This document shows, one piece after another, positions 27,040-34,849 of a DNA stretch of 64,000 nt. Source of the stretch: Archaeoglobus sulfaticallidus PM70-1 (GTDB taxonomy: Archaea; Halobacteriota; Archaeoglobi; Archaeoglobales; Archaeoglobaceae); contig NC_021169.1 of the NCBI RefSeq assembly GCF_000385565.1, positions 372,001-436,000 of the forward strand, read 5' to 3'. The notes beneath the pieces were generated by a model that worked only from the letters and a program-made list of their open reading frames with translations, made no database searches and had not been told where the DNA came from. Every line of letters starts with the position of its first letter. Position 1 is the first letter of the stretch. The position numbers and the translations under genes were made by a program.

Positions 27040-27570
27040 TTACATCTCGGTGATCAGGATCTTCCTCAGTCCCTCCACTATCTTTACCTTGTAGCCGAGC
27101 TTTTCGAGCAAAGTCTGGAGGTAAATCTTCATGAACTTCTGTTCGTTCCTTGATGATAGCACGAGGGTTATGCTCTTATCTCCATTCATTTTCACCCTGA
27201 ACAGGTTCTCGTACTCCAAGAACCTGAGTATTTCCGGAAGTGTTTTAAATCCTTTGTTTCTTATCTGCCATGAGTGAGCTTCAGCAATACTCTTTACATT
27301 CTCCCAGAACCTATCAGAGGCTTTCTCATTCAATTCATCCAGCATCGCAATCCATAATTCTATATCGAGAATAATATACTCCCTACCATAGAGAAGATCA
27401 GAATAGATCTTTATGGAATCTGGATGAATATCCCTTAACATGTAATACTGGGTGATTGCCTGTCTTATTATCTCTGAAGCTGTCCTGTTTTCTTTCTCAA
27501 CAAGCTCCTCCAGTATTCCGTTAGTCTCCTCATCGATTGCTACTGATAGCCTTCTCAGTTTTCCGCTCAT
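27040..27570 (-). CDS. RHH (CopG-type) regulator, paralogue of 16198-16752
   Basis: 176 residues if started at the ATG at 27570, which matches the paralogue's N-terminus and has a TATA-like TTTTATTTAT centred about 26 nt upstream; the frame continues to an ATG at 27585. The RHH domain is at 5-45 (RLSVAIDEETNGILEELV, TASEIIRQAITQYY). The C-terminal domain shares with the paralogue DIELWIAMLDELN, RFWENV, RNKGFKTL, ILRFLEYENLFRVKM, TLVLSSRNEQKFMKIYL. It is probably co-transcribed with the DUF22 gene behind it, which would be its first candidate target. Confidence 0.75.
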   Translation of the reverse strand: MSGKLRRLSVAIDEETNGILEELVEKENRTASEIIRQAITQYYMLRDIHPDSIKIYSDLLYGREYIILDIELWIAMLDELNEKASDRFWENVKSIAEAHSWQIRNKGFKTLPEILRFLEYENLFRVKMNGDKSITLVLSSRNEQKFMKIYLQTLLEKLGYKVKIVEGLRKILITEM

Positions 27571-27785
27571 GAAAAATAGTATCATGCAGAATAAATAAAA
27601 CTTTTTGTTAAATAATATTTCAAAATGTTATTTTTTGTGTCTTAGCACTATTTTACACTACATTTTAGTTTAAATGAATACAATTTCGTAAGAATTAATA
27701 ACAGTTCAATCAACGCAATATTTTTAAATGATATGGAGTGAAGAAACTGGGTTATGTGGTCTCGGGTGCCTGGAACAGATCTTGA

Positions 27786-27989
27786 GGCGGCTATTTTGCA
27801 TTTGTCTTCAATATTGGTCTTCTGATCTATGAAATGGTACATGGAATAAATTCCCATATGCGATCCGGGCTATGGAAAGTAATCGTGGCTTTACTGAGTT
27901 TGTGGTATTCACAAATGCAGCAAAGGGAAGGAGTTATATCTAATTATGAAATCCCATTAGAATCTACTGGTCACAACACACAAATTTAA
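27786..27989 (+). pseudogene. Possible membrane-protein gene remnant
   Basis: After a stop at 27783-27785, 67 codons are open, beginning GGYFAFVFNIGLLIYEMVHG and continuing through a hydrophobic stretch (GLWKVIVALLSLWYS) to a polar tail and TAA. It reads like the C-terminus of a membrane protein, but there is no plausible start or ribosome binding site. The surrounding 480-bp gap (27586-28068) otherwise shows nothing coding. It could be the tail of a decayed gene or chance. Confidence 0.25.
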
Positions 27990-28068
27990 CAACCCATTTT
28001 AACAACTCTTATTTGAACAGAACCCTACAGGATAAAACTTAATAATATTATCCATTTTAGGACTTTCA

Positions 28069-28767
28069 ATGCCTAAGGAAGAGTGGAAGAAGTGGAGACA
28101 CATAACGAAACTTGATCCTGATAGAGAGAACAGTGACGAGATAATAAAGGCTGTTGCGGAAAGTGGCACCGATGCGGTGATGGTCTCCGGAACTGAGGGG
28201 GTTACGCTTGATAAAGCCAAGAGACTTTTCGATGCGATAAAGGACTACAACCTGCCAATCGTTGTGGAACCTTCTGACCCTCAAAATGTCGTGTATGAAG
28301 GCGATTACCTCTTCGTTCCAACAGTATTGAACTCACAGGATTCTGAGTGGATCACAGGAAAACACGCAAAATGGGTCAGCATGCACTTCAACGAGCTGGA
28401 GAGGTTCAAGAAGCTCCTCGACAGAGCCATCATCGAGGGATATATTGTTCTGAATCCGGATTCTGCGGTTGCCAAGGTTACAAGATCCATCTGCGATTTG
28501 AGTGCGGAGGAGGTTGCCAGTTATGCGATAGTTGGAGAGAGGATATATAATCTCCCCATAATATACATCGAATACAGCGGAACCTACGGAAACCCCGCAG
28601 TAGTGAAAAAGGCCTCCGAAGTGCTTGAGAAGGCTGTTCTCGTTTATGGAGGAGGTATAGATAGCAGGGAGAAGGCTATGGAGATGCTCAATTATGCAGA
28701 CATAATCATCGTCGGGAATGTCATCTACGAGAAGGGAATAGACCGATACCTCGAGACAGTTCCATGA
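28069..28767 (+). CDS. Geranylgeranylglyceryl phosphate synthase
   Basis: Forms the first ether bond of archaeal lipids from sn-glycerol-1-phosphate and geranylgeranyl diphosphate. The 232-residue TIM barrel of the PcrB/GGGPS family has [10 protein letters not shown] (12-21), [58 protein letters not shown] and the phosphate-binding [23 protein letters not shown]. These match group I euryarchaeal enzymes. A TATA-like CTTAATAATATTA about 25 nt before the ATG suggests a leaderless start. Overlaps the next lipid gene by 4 nt. Confidence 0.95.
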   Translation: MPKEEWKKWRHITKLDPDRENSDEIIKAVAESGTDAVMVSGTEGVTLDKAKRLFDAIKDYNLPIVVEPSDPQNVVYEGDYLFVPTVLNSQDSEWITGKHAKWVSMHFNELERFKKLLDRAIIEGYIVLNPDSAVAKVTRSICDLSAEEVASYAIVGERIYNLPIIYIEYSGTYGNPAVVKKASEVLEKAVLVYGGGIDSREKAMEMLNYADIIIVGNVIYEKGIDRYLETVP

Positions 28768-29615
28768 GCAAATTGAAGGCCATCTGGGAGTTGCTGAGGC
28801 TCGAGCACGGGTTCATGTATGCCTTTGGTGTAGTCATAGGTATGGTTGTGGTTGCCCGGCTCAGCTTCAATCCCATGCACATGTTCTTTGGTGTGCTGAC
28901 CGCGATCTTCCTTCAGGCTTCAGCATTTGCCCTGAACGATTATTTCGATTACGAGGTAGATCTTGCCAACAAGAGGATTGATCGGCCACTTGTGAGAGGT
29001 GAGCTTTCGAGAAAAACGGCTTTAATCCTGTCCATCATCCTGTTTCCCATTGGAATTTTTTTCGCCTATCTTATAAACCTTCAGGCGTTCATTCTGGCGC
29101 TGATAATATCCATTCTTGGCCTTCTGTATGATTTTAAGCTTAAGGAGTTTGGTGTTGCAGGAAACATATACATTGGCTTTACGATGTGTGCACCGTTCAT
29201 CTTTGGTGGAGTTATTGCTGGTGATATAGGATTGGTCACCGCTGTGCTCTCTCTGATGGCCTTCCTTTCTGGCGTAGCCAGAGAGATCATGAAGGGGATT
29301 GAAGATGTTGAAGGAGATTCACTGAGGGATGTAAAAACGGTAGCCAGAACAAAGGGAATAGATGTTGCCGGCAGAATTTCGGCTGCGCTCTTCCTGATCA
29401 GCGTTGTTATAAGTCCCATACCCTTTCTGTTCATCAACGAATTCTTCTTGGACTTAAAATATCTCATTCCCGTACTCTTCACGGACATAATCCTGATAAA
29501 GATAGCCCACAACCTGCTAAGAGGTGCAAGAAGAGAGGACATATCGAAGTACAGAAAGCAGAGCCTTTTGGCAATGGCTCTCGGATTGGTAGGGTTCCTG
29601 GTTGGGGCTTTCTGA
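28764..29615 (+). CDS. Digeranylgeranylglyceryl phosphate synthase (UbiA family)
   Basis: Membrane prenyltransferase adding the second geranylgeranyl chain to GGGP. 283 residues, about nine membrane helices, with the two Asp-rich UbiA motifs [18 protein letters not shown] (around 60-77) and [14 protein letters not shown] (around 186-199). Its overlap (ATGA) with the GGGP synthase gene makes the lipid assignment firm among the many UbiA proteins. The enzyme acts in the cytoplasmic membrane on the product of the preceding gene. Confidence 0.93.
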   Translation: MSKLKAIWELLRLEHGFMYAFGVVIGMVVVARLSFNPMHMFFGVLTAIFLQASAFALNDYFDYEVDLANKRIDRPLVRGELSRKTALILSIILFPIGIFFAYLINLQAFILALIISILGLLYDFKLKEFGVAGNIYIGFTMCAPFIFGGVIAGDIGLVTAVLSLMAFLSGVAREIMKGIEDVEGDSLRDVKTVARTKGIDVAGRISAALFLISVVISPIPFLFINEFFLDLKYLIPVLFTDIILIKIAHNLLRGARREDISKYRKQSLLAMALGLVGFLVGAF

Positions 29616-29654
29616 GACCGCAATAAATAAATCCTTTTTTGCCAACTGGTTTTC

Positions 29655-30197
29655 ATGATACTCGATGAATCCGAAATCAGAGATGAGCTGATCAGGCAGA
29701 TATCCCGGCAACTGATGATTACCGCAAGAACCGCGCCCAAAGCCAAGGGTGAAGACTCTCTCGAGATTCTGTATGTGGATGGTGAGGAGAAAGAAAGGAT
29801 TGCTGAGAAAATGGTGGAGATGAAGGACAGACACAAGGACTTTGTCCGGGATGCTGAAGGGGTTAAAAAAGCTCAGGCTGTTCTGCTCATAGGTGTTTTT
29901 GGAGACAGGGTTATTGGTCTGAACTGTGGAGCGTGCGGGCTTACATGTGATGAGATGAAGAAGGCTGAAAAGAAAGAGGGCAAGGATTACAGAGGGCCTA
30001 TGTGCGCATACAAGCTGATAGATCTTGGCATAGCTCTCGGTTCGGTTGCCAAACTTGCCTCCATTATGGGAGTGGACAATAGGATAATGTACAGGATTGG
30101 CACTGCTGCGAGAAAGCTTGGCTATGCTAAGGCGGATATTGTAATGGGAATTCCGCTAACATCTGCAGGAAAGAATCCGTTCTTCGATAGGAAATGA
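29655..30197 (+). CDS. DUF2148 ferredoxin-like protein
   Basis: 180 residues. A conserved block LNCGACGLTCDEM (about 95-107) plus a further cysteine in GPMCAYKLIDLGIALGS give the four cysteines of the DUF2148 family, usually described as containing a ferredoxin-like domain. The C-terminus has ADIVMGIPLTSAGKNPFFDR, the family's most conserved stretch. Function is not known. It starts 39 nt after the lipid genes and overlaps the next gene by 4 nt, so it is probably transcribed with the RNA methyltransferase. Confidence 0.82.
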   Translation: MILDESEIRDELIRQISRQLMITARTAPKAKGEDSLEILYVDGEEKERIAEKMVEMKDRHKDFVRDAEGVKKAQAVLLIGVFGDRVIGLNCGACGLTCDEMKKAEKKEGKDYRGPMCAYKLIDLGIALGSVAKLASIMGVDNRIMYRIGTAARKLGYAKADIVMGIPLTSAGKNPFFDRK

Positions 30198-31150
30198 TAC
30201 TCGACTTTCCATCCTCTCCTCTTTCCAGAAAGCTTGCGGAAAAATATGGATATGATGAATTTATAGTACGCAGATGGATCAACTTTTTTGGAGATGAGGC
30301 GGTAGAGATAATCGAGGCGATGGAAAAAGTACCGAAGTACATTCGCATCAACACGCTGAAAATTGAGGAGAATGAACTAATCGAAAGGCTTGAAAAGAGA
30401 GGATTCATCCTTGAAAAAACTGAAGTGGATTACTGCTACAAAGTTTTGAAAGAGGCGTACTCGATCGGAGCAACTCCGGAATACTTAATGGGCTACTACT
30501 ATGTTATGGACAAAAGCTCATGCATCCCACCTCTTGCCTTAGAGCCTGAAAAAACCGATGTCGTGATAGACTTCGCATCATCTCCGGGTGGAAAGACAAC
30601 ATTCATCGCGCAGCTAATGGAGAATAAGGGCGTCATCCTCGCCATAGAGGTTCAGAAGGAGAGAATCCCCGCACTTAAGGATAACATACACAGGATGGGT
30701 GTTATGAACACGGTAATAGTAAACGCCGACTCAACAAAAATCCATTCAGCAGGAATAAAAGCGGACAGGATATTGCTCGATGCTCCTTGTACTGGAGAGG
30801 GAATAATACACAAGGATCCAACAAGAAAGCACAGCAGGGGGGAAAAAGACATAGCATTCTGCTCAGGTCTTCAGTTCTCATTGCTGATTTCTGCAATCAA
30901 AACCCTGAGGAGGGGTGGAGTTCTTGTGTACTCTACTTGCTCGATGACTCCAGAGGAGAACGAGATCGTGGTAAGCAAGGTTCTGGACTACTTCGATGGC
31001 AGGGTTGAGTTAAGGCTCGAAACAATACCTTATGGAGATAAAGCTTTGATAATGGATGGTGTTAGGGATGAGCTAAAAAATGCAAGAAGGCTCTATCCGC
31101 ATAAACACCAATGTTCTGGATTTTTCGTTGCAAAAATCAGAAAGCTTTAA
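30194..31150 (+). CDS. RNA m5C methyltransferase (NSUN/RsmB family)
   Basis: 318 residues. The N-terminal substrate-binding region (1-100) is followed by a Rossmann SAM domain with DFASSPGGKTTFIAQ (126-140), AIEVQKERIPAL, then LLDAPCTGEG with the motif IV Cys199, and YSTCSMTPEENE with the motif VI catalytic Cys near 245. Both catalytic cysteines are present, so activity on tRNA or rRNA cytosine is expected. The target position (for example tRNA C48/C49 or C72) cannot be read. Overlaps the DUF2148 gene by 4 nt. Confidence 0.92.
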   Translation: MILDFPSSPLSRKLAEKYGYDEFIVRRWINFFGDEAVEIIEAMEKVPKYIRINTLKIEENELIERLEKRGFILEKTEVDYCYKVLKEAYSIGATPEYLMGYYYVMDKSSCIPPLALEPEKTDVVIDFASSPGGKTTFIAQLMENKGVILAIEVQKERIPALKDNIHRMGVMNTVIVNADSTKIHSAGIKADRILLDAPCTGEGIIHKDPTRKHSRGEKDIAFCSGLQFSLLISAIKTLRRGGVLVYSTCSMTPEENEIVVSKVLDYFDGRVELRLETIPYGDKALIMDGVRDELKNARRLYPHKHQCSGFFVAKIRKL

Positions 31151-31471
31151 TTCTCTTGATCTTTTTTGCTGTGTGAATGTATCGCCCTTAATAGCAGATC
31201 AACTGTAGATGGTGGAGAGCTTATTGAGAATGGTTGCAGAAAAGACTCTAGAATATAAGCAAGCCATTGCTGGGCAGGGATGAGTTATTTGGAGATGGTC
31301 AATCAGGCATTTCAGAACTGGATGGATTACTGGAATGCTAAATTGAAAAGGGTATAGTTTGAGAAGTTAGTTCACTCAGGAGCAAATAAGTTGATTCAAA
31401 TTCAAATAAACAAGTAAACCTTAAATTATATGCCAAAGTATTCAGTATTCGCTACCTGCAGGTGAAGATCA
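31151..31471. other. Gene-free stretch with a possible coding relic
   Basis: No intact gene in 321 bases. On the plus strand, 31280-31357 reads MSYLEMVNQAFQNWMDYW followed by AKLKRV and TAG; beyond the stop the frame continues FEKLVHSG. The aromatic-rich helix looks like real protein, and a second frame upstream gives LLRMVAEKTLEYKQAIAG, consistent with a frameshifted relic. A probable promoter for the next gene (TTAAATTATA, about 31422-31431) and its AGGTGA ribosome binding site (31460-31465) occupy the right end. Confidence 0.3.
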
Positions 31472-32029
31472 ATGGATGCAGACTCTGAATTTAAAAATAT
31501 TATAAACCATGTGAAGAAAAAAGTCGATCTAACACCATTACAGCTAAAGATACTCTACAAGATCTCGGAACATGGAGAAGTGAATATGGAGGTCATATCA
31601 AAAGAACTCGGGGTGCCAAAATCAACAGTGTACTACAACTACAAGAAGCTCGAGGATTCTGGGTTGATAAGGAAGATAATGGTTGATTTGAACGATGAAC
31701 TGCTTGGTCTGGACATAACTGCAATCTCTTTTGTTCGTGGGAAATATGCTGGAGCGACTGGCAAGGAGATAGGGGAAAAAATCTCTGCAATACCTGGTGT
31801 TGTGGCAGTTTACTATATACTCGGAGATATAGACTATATAGTGATATCCAAAGCCCTGAACAGGGAGGATCTCAAAAGGATTATAGACTCGATAGCGAAC
31901 ATAGAAGGGGTGGAGCGAACCTCCACACAGTACGTTTTAAATGTTATCAAGGAGGAGCGGGATCTACTGAAATGCTATCCTTTTGAGGTTTCAGAAGTGT
32001 TGTTTTCGAAGTCTGAGAGGGTTTCCTGA
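31472..32029 (+). CDS. Lrp/AsnC-type transcriptional regulator
   Basis: 185 residues. A winged-helix domain (20-75: LTPLQLKILYKISEHGEVNM, VISKELGVPKSTVYYNYKKL) is followed by an Lrp-type RAM/ACT-like domain (85-155) with GKEIGEKISAIPGVVAVYYILGDIDY split over two elements and LKRIIDSIANIEGVERTST. The N-terminal extension and C-terminal tail are longer than in minimal Lrp proteins (about 150). Target genes unknown. It has its own promoter and ribosome binding site and converges with the DUF1616 gene. Confidence 0.85.
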   Translation: MDADSEFKNIINHVKKKVDLTPLQLKILYKISEHGEVNMEVISKELGVPKSTVYYNYKKLEDSGLIRKIMVDLNDELLGLDITAISFVRGKYAGATGKEIGEKISAIPGVVAVYYILGDIDYIVISKALNREDLKRIIDSIANIEGVERTSTQYVLNVIKEERDLLKCYPFEVSEVLFSKSERVS

Positions 32030-32101
32030 TTTTTCTGATTTTTATCGTGTAAGATGTCAGTGAATGATTTGAGTCAGGTGTCCAGCGATCGCAATGCATC
32101 T

Positions 32102-33082
32102 TCAAATCTTACTTACATCGATGTTCAGATTGAGGCTAAGAATTTTACCATCTATCGCATCCAGAATTCTCTTTTCAGCCTCAGTTCCAGCGAAATCTTT
32201 CATCCTCTCCGGCTTTGATGGGAGGGGTGGAGCTACATCCTTGAAGAGCAGGAACCACATCTTGTACTTTCCAGCTTTGCTTATCGAGAATGTGTACTTT
32301 TTCTCCCACTGTGGAGTCCAGTTGCCCTCGATGTTGATGTTGGTATGGTTCAGGGTTACATTGAACCTGTCGAAGAAGTACATGTGGTGTATCAGGGTTG
32401 TGTTGTTGTAGTATGCTGCATTGACGAGCCATATCTCCACAGTATAGTTTACAGTCCTGTACTCGTGGTTTGCAATGCCGATTATTATGGTCGCGTTCTG
32501 ACCAACCCTCAGCTTGGTTGGATAATCTGCAGCTTTTCCCTTCTCTCCCAGTATGTAGAACTCGGTGAACTTCTCTCCCTGCTTTGGGGTTACTATTATG
32601 TATATCAGGGCAGCTATGGATGTTATAATGGCTATCAGGAGAATGACCGTTAAGATCCTGTCAAGCCTGCTCATTTCCTCCCAACCAAGCGAGCTAAAAT
32701 CGATTCTTGGAATGAATGGATCTCTTGCAATACTTCTTCTATAAATCGATAATAAAGAGAAGGTTATGTTGAAGGTTGCGAGGCTGAGCAGGATCGGTGT
32801 GAGCCTTATCCCGAAGGGTGTGTAGTTCAACGCCAGGCCTATAAGTGGAGTTATTGCGATGCTGAGACCGAATGAGAGGGCAACTCTTTCTATGGAATCC
32901 AGGTCCTTCTTTTCAGGAAATAAGAAGGTTATTAAAGAGTATCCGGGGAAGAACAGTATGAAGGGGAGCCCGATAACCTTTCTCAAAAAGCTGTCCGGGA
33001 ACAGATAGATTATCAGGATAAGTATGATCGAGAATGATGAAAGCAATATCAGATCCCAGGACTTGGACAACCTTTTACCCAT
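32102..33082 (-). CDS. DUF1616 membrane protein
   Basis: 326 residues if started at the ATG at 33082. The open frame runs 88 codons further but that part overlaps the divergent carbonic-anhydrase-like gene, whereas a TATA-like TTTATTTAT (near 33105-33115) sits about 27 nt before this ATG. Five membrane helices (about 8-30, 33-53, 66-88, 95-115, 150-172) are followed by an extracytoplasmic domain of about 155 residues with several N-x-S/T sites (YNNTT, NVTLNHT, NWTPQW). The conserved central GLPFILFFPGYSL block identifies DUF1616, an archaeal family without known function, probably cell-envelope related. Confidence 0.8.
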   Translation of the reverse strand: MGKRLSKSWDLILLSSFSIILILIIYLFPDSFLRKVIGLPFILFFPGYSLITFLFPEKKDLDSIERVALSFGLSIAITPLIGLALNYTPFGIRLTPILLSLATFNITFSLLSIYRRSIARDPFIPRIDFSSLGWEEMSRLDRILTVILLIAIITSIAALIYIIVTPKQGEKFTEFYILGEKGKAADYPTKLRVGQNATIIIGIANHEYRTVNYTVEIWLVNAAYYNNTTLIHHMYFFDRFNVTLNHTNINIEGNWTPQWEKKYTFSISKAGKYKMWFLLFKDVAPPLPSKPERMKDFAGTEAEKRILDAIDGKILSLNLNIDVSKI

Positions 33083-33170
33083 ACGCTGAAAACTCTTGGA
33101 CTCATAAATAAATTTAACTGAATAAAACCCAATCAGAAAAATTTTTCTCCTGATTAATAACTCAAAAATC

Positions 33171-33692
33171 ATGGCATACATACTCGAGATAAACTCTAAG
33201 AGGCCGATTATAAAGGATGGAGTTTTCATTGCTGAGAATGCAACCATAGCTGGGGATGTTGAGATAGGCAGGGAATCAAGCGTGTGGTACAATGCTGTTC
33301 TTAGAGGAGATCTTGAGAGGATAGTTGTTGGTGAGAAGACTAACATTCAGGACAACGCTGTTGTGCATGTGGATAAGGGGTTTCCTACAGAGATCGGGGA
33401 TAGGGTTACAATTGGCCACTCAGCGGTCATTCATGGATGCATAATTGAAAGCGATGTTGTGATTGGGTTGAACTCTGCAATCCTCAATGGTGCGAAAATA
33501 TCCGAGAACAGTATTGTCGCTGCTGGAGCGGTGGTGACGGGAAAGAAGTACCCTCCAAACTCACTGCTGATGGGAATTCCGGCCAAGGTTGTCAGGGAAG
33601 TCACAGAAGATGAAGTTAAGAGTCTGATAGAGAGAAGCTGGAAAGAATACAGGGAGCTTGCAGAATTACATATTGCCTCGAAGAGAAGTTGA
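33171..33692 (+). CDS. Gamma-type carbonic anhydrase-like protein
   Basis: 173-residue left-handed beta-helix of hexapeptide repeats. The three zinc/iron ligands of gamma-carbonic anhydrase are present: His66 (AVVHVD), His83 and His88 (GHSAVIHGC), along with Arg45 and Asp47 (RGDLER) and Gln60. It lacks the acidic loop of the Methanosarcina Cam enzyme, so it is of the CamH/YrdA subclass, whose members are not always active on CO2. Trimer, cytoplasmic. Divergent from the DUF1616 gene. Confidence 0.9.
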   Translation: MAYILEINSKRPIIKDGVFIAENATIAGDVEIGRESSVWYNAVLRGDLERIVVGEKTNIQDNAVVHVDKGFPTEIGDRVTIGHSAVIHGCIIESDVVIGLNSAILNGAKISENSIVAAGAVVTGKKYPPNSLLMGIPAKVVREVTEDEVKSLIERSWKEYRELAELHIASKRS

Positions 33693-33786
33693 GGTTTGGG
33701 CTATTGATACTCCAATTCGGCTCATAATCCAATCCGACATAATCCAACGGCATAACCTATAACTACAATTCAAACAACTTTTTTCG

Positions 33787-34422
33787 ATGTTGAGGATTGT
33801 GCCAGATAAGCCATTGATCGAGATCAGGGGGAGAGAACGCTGGATAGTTCTGGCAGATCTACATCTTGGTTTGGTTCACTTTGACAGGAAAGTGATTGAA
33901 AACGCTGTCAGAGCGGCTGAGGGCTATGATGGGGTAATCCTGCTTGGAGACGTGAAGCACGACATTGGCCTGAGGTTGAGGGAGTTGAAGGAAGTCGAGA
34001 ACCTGAAAGATAATCTGCTCAATCTTGGCATTGATGAAGGCAACATCGTGCTGGTTAAGGGAAATCACGATGGAGGAATTGATGAGGTTATCAAGACTGA
34101 GGGCTTTTTCATTTCAAAGGATACGGGCTTTTTCCATGGACACAGGAAGCCTCCAGAAGAGGTGCTGGAGTCGAGAAACATCGTGTTCGCTCACATACAT
34201 CCGGCTGTTTTTATTCAGGATGTCGTTGGCGGGTTCAAAAGGAGGGTCTGGCTTTCCGGAAAGTGGGGTGATAGAAATGTTACGGTTATGCCCGCCTTCA
34301 ACGATCTGTGCTCATCACTCGCAGTAAATCTTGAAAAGAAAATCATTCAGCAGTACAAACTCTCAAATTTCGATGTCTTTTTGCTTGACGGGACTAAACT
34401 TGGAAGGATAGAGAACATCTGA
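33787..34422 (+). CDS. Metallophosphoesterase (calcineurin-like)
   Basis: 211 residues with the full set of metal-binding motifs in order: LADLHLG (about 22-28), LLGDVKHD (52-59), VKGNHDGG (89-96), FHGHRKP (112-118) and FAHIHP (133-138). It belongs to the archaeal UPF/COG1407-like group, sometimes annotated as ICC-like phosphoesterases; substrate unknown. Converges with the ACT-domain gene, 3 nt between the stops. Confidence 0.88.
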   Translation: MLRIVPDKPLIEIRGRERWIVLADLHLGLVHFDRKVIENAVRAAEGYDGVILLGDVKHDIGLRLRELKEVENLKDNLLNLGIDEGNIVLVKGNHDGGIDEVIKTEGFFISKDTGFFHGHRKPPEEVLESRNIVFAHIHPAVFIQDVVGGFKRRVWLSGKWGDRNVTVMPAFNDLCSSLAVNLEKKIIQQYKLSNFDVFLLDGTKLGRIENI

Positions 34423-34425
34423 TGA

Positions 34426-34800
34426 CTATTTTTCCATAATCTCGAACCCTAAACCTTTCAGAACTCTCAAAGCTCTGTCTAAGTCCTTTTCCCTGATAAG
34501 TATGCTGTCTGTTGAGTACGAAGATATCACAAAGATGCTTATATTTTCATCTGCCATGGCTGTTGAGATCTTGGCTATGAAACCGACCACATCGAAGGGT
34601 AGAATGAGGTCGAAGGTTATGAGCCTGAAGTCTCTTTCAGCTTCAGCATAGCCTATCTTTTCAAGCTCACTCTCCCTGAGGACCACGGTAATTTCACCTC
34701 TGTCTCTGATTATGGCAAAGAACTCACCATCGAGATTAACACTGTCAATCCTGTCAGCTTTGACCACAGCGAATTTGTCTTTGTAGAGGATAGCTTTCAT
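34426..34800 (-). CDS. ACT-domain protein (CASTOR-type)
   Basis: 124 residues from the ATG at 34800; the frame extends 17 codons upstream but would then overlap gatE. Two ACT-like halves: VKADRIDSVNLDGEFFAIIRD, with a small acidic insert, and the well-formed second ACT unit FDVVGFIAKISTAMADENISIF (about 73-94), SYSTDSILIREKDLDRALRVL. Stand-alone ACT proteins of this type probably sense an amino acid; partner unknown. Promoter is shared with divergent gatE. Confidence 0.78.
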   Translation of the reverse strand: MKAILYKDKFAVVKADRIDSVNLDGEFFAIIRDRGEITVVLRESELEKIGYAEAERDFRLITFDLILPFDVVGFIAKISTAMADENISIFVISSYSTDSILIREKDLDRALRVLKGLGFEIMEK

Positions 34801-34816
34801 AACTATATTACACCAC

Positions 34817-34829
34817 AAATATTTTAATT
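34817..34829. promoter_or_regulatory. Shared TATA region of divergent gatE and ACT-protein genes
   Basis: AAATATTTTAATT lies 24-27 nt from both start codons (34850 on plus, 34800 on minus). Since the start codons are only 49 bp apart, both transcripts must use this one AT-rich segment, and both would be leaderless. Two polymerases could not occupy it at once. Confidence 0.45.
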
Positions 34830-34849
34830 GCTTTCGTTGAACTAAGCTC

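Noticed and set aside
33083-33346. N-terminal extension of the DUF1616 frame
   Set aside because: The extra 88 codons overlap the divergent carbonic-anhydrase-like gene, and a TATA box sits at the right distance from the later ATG.
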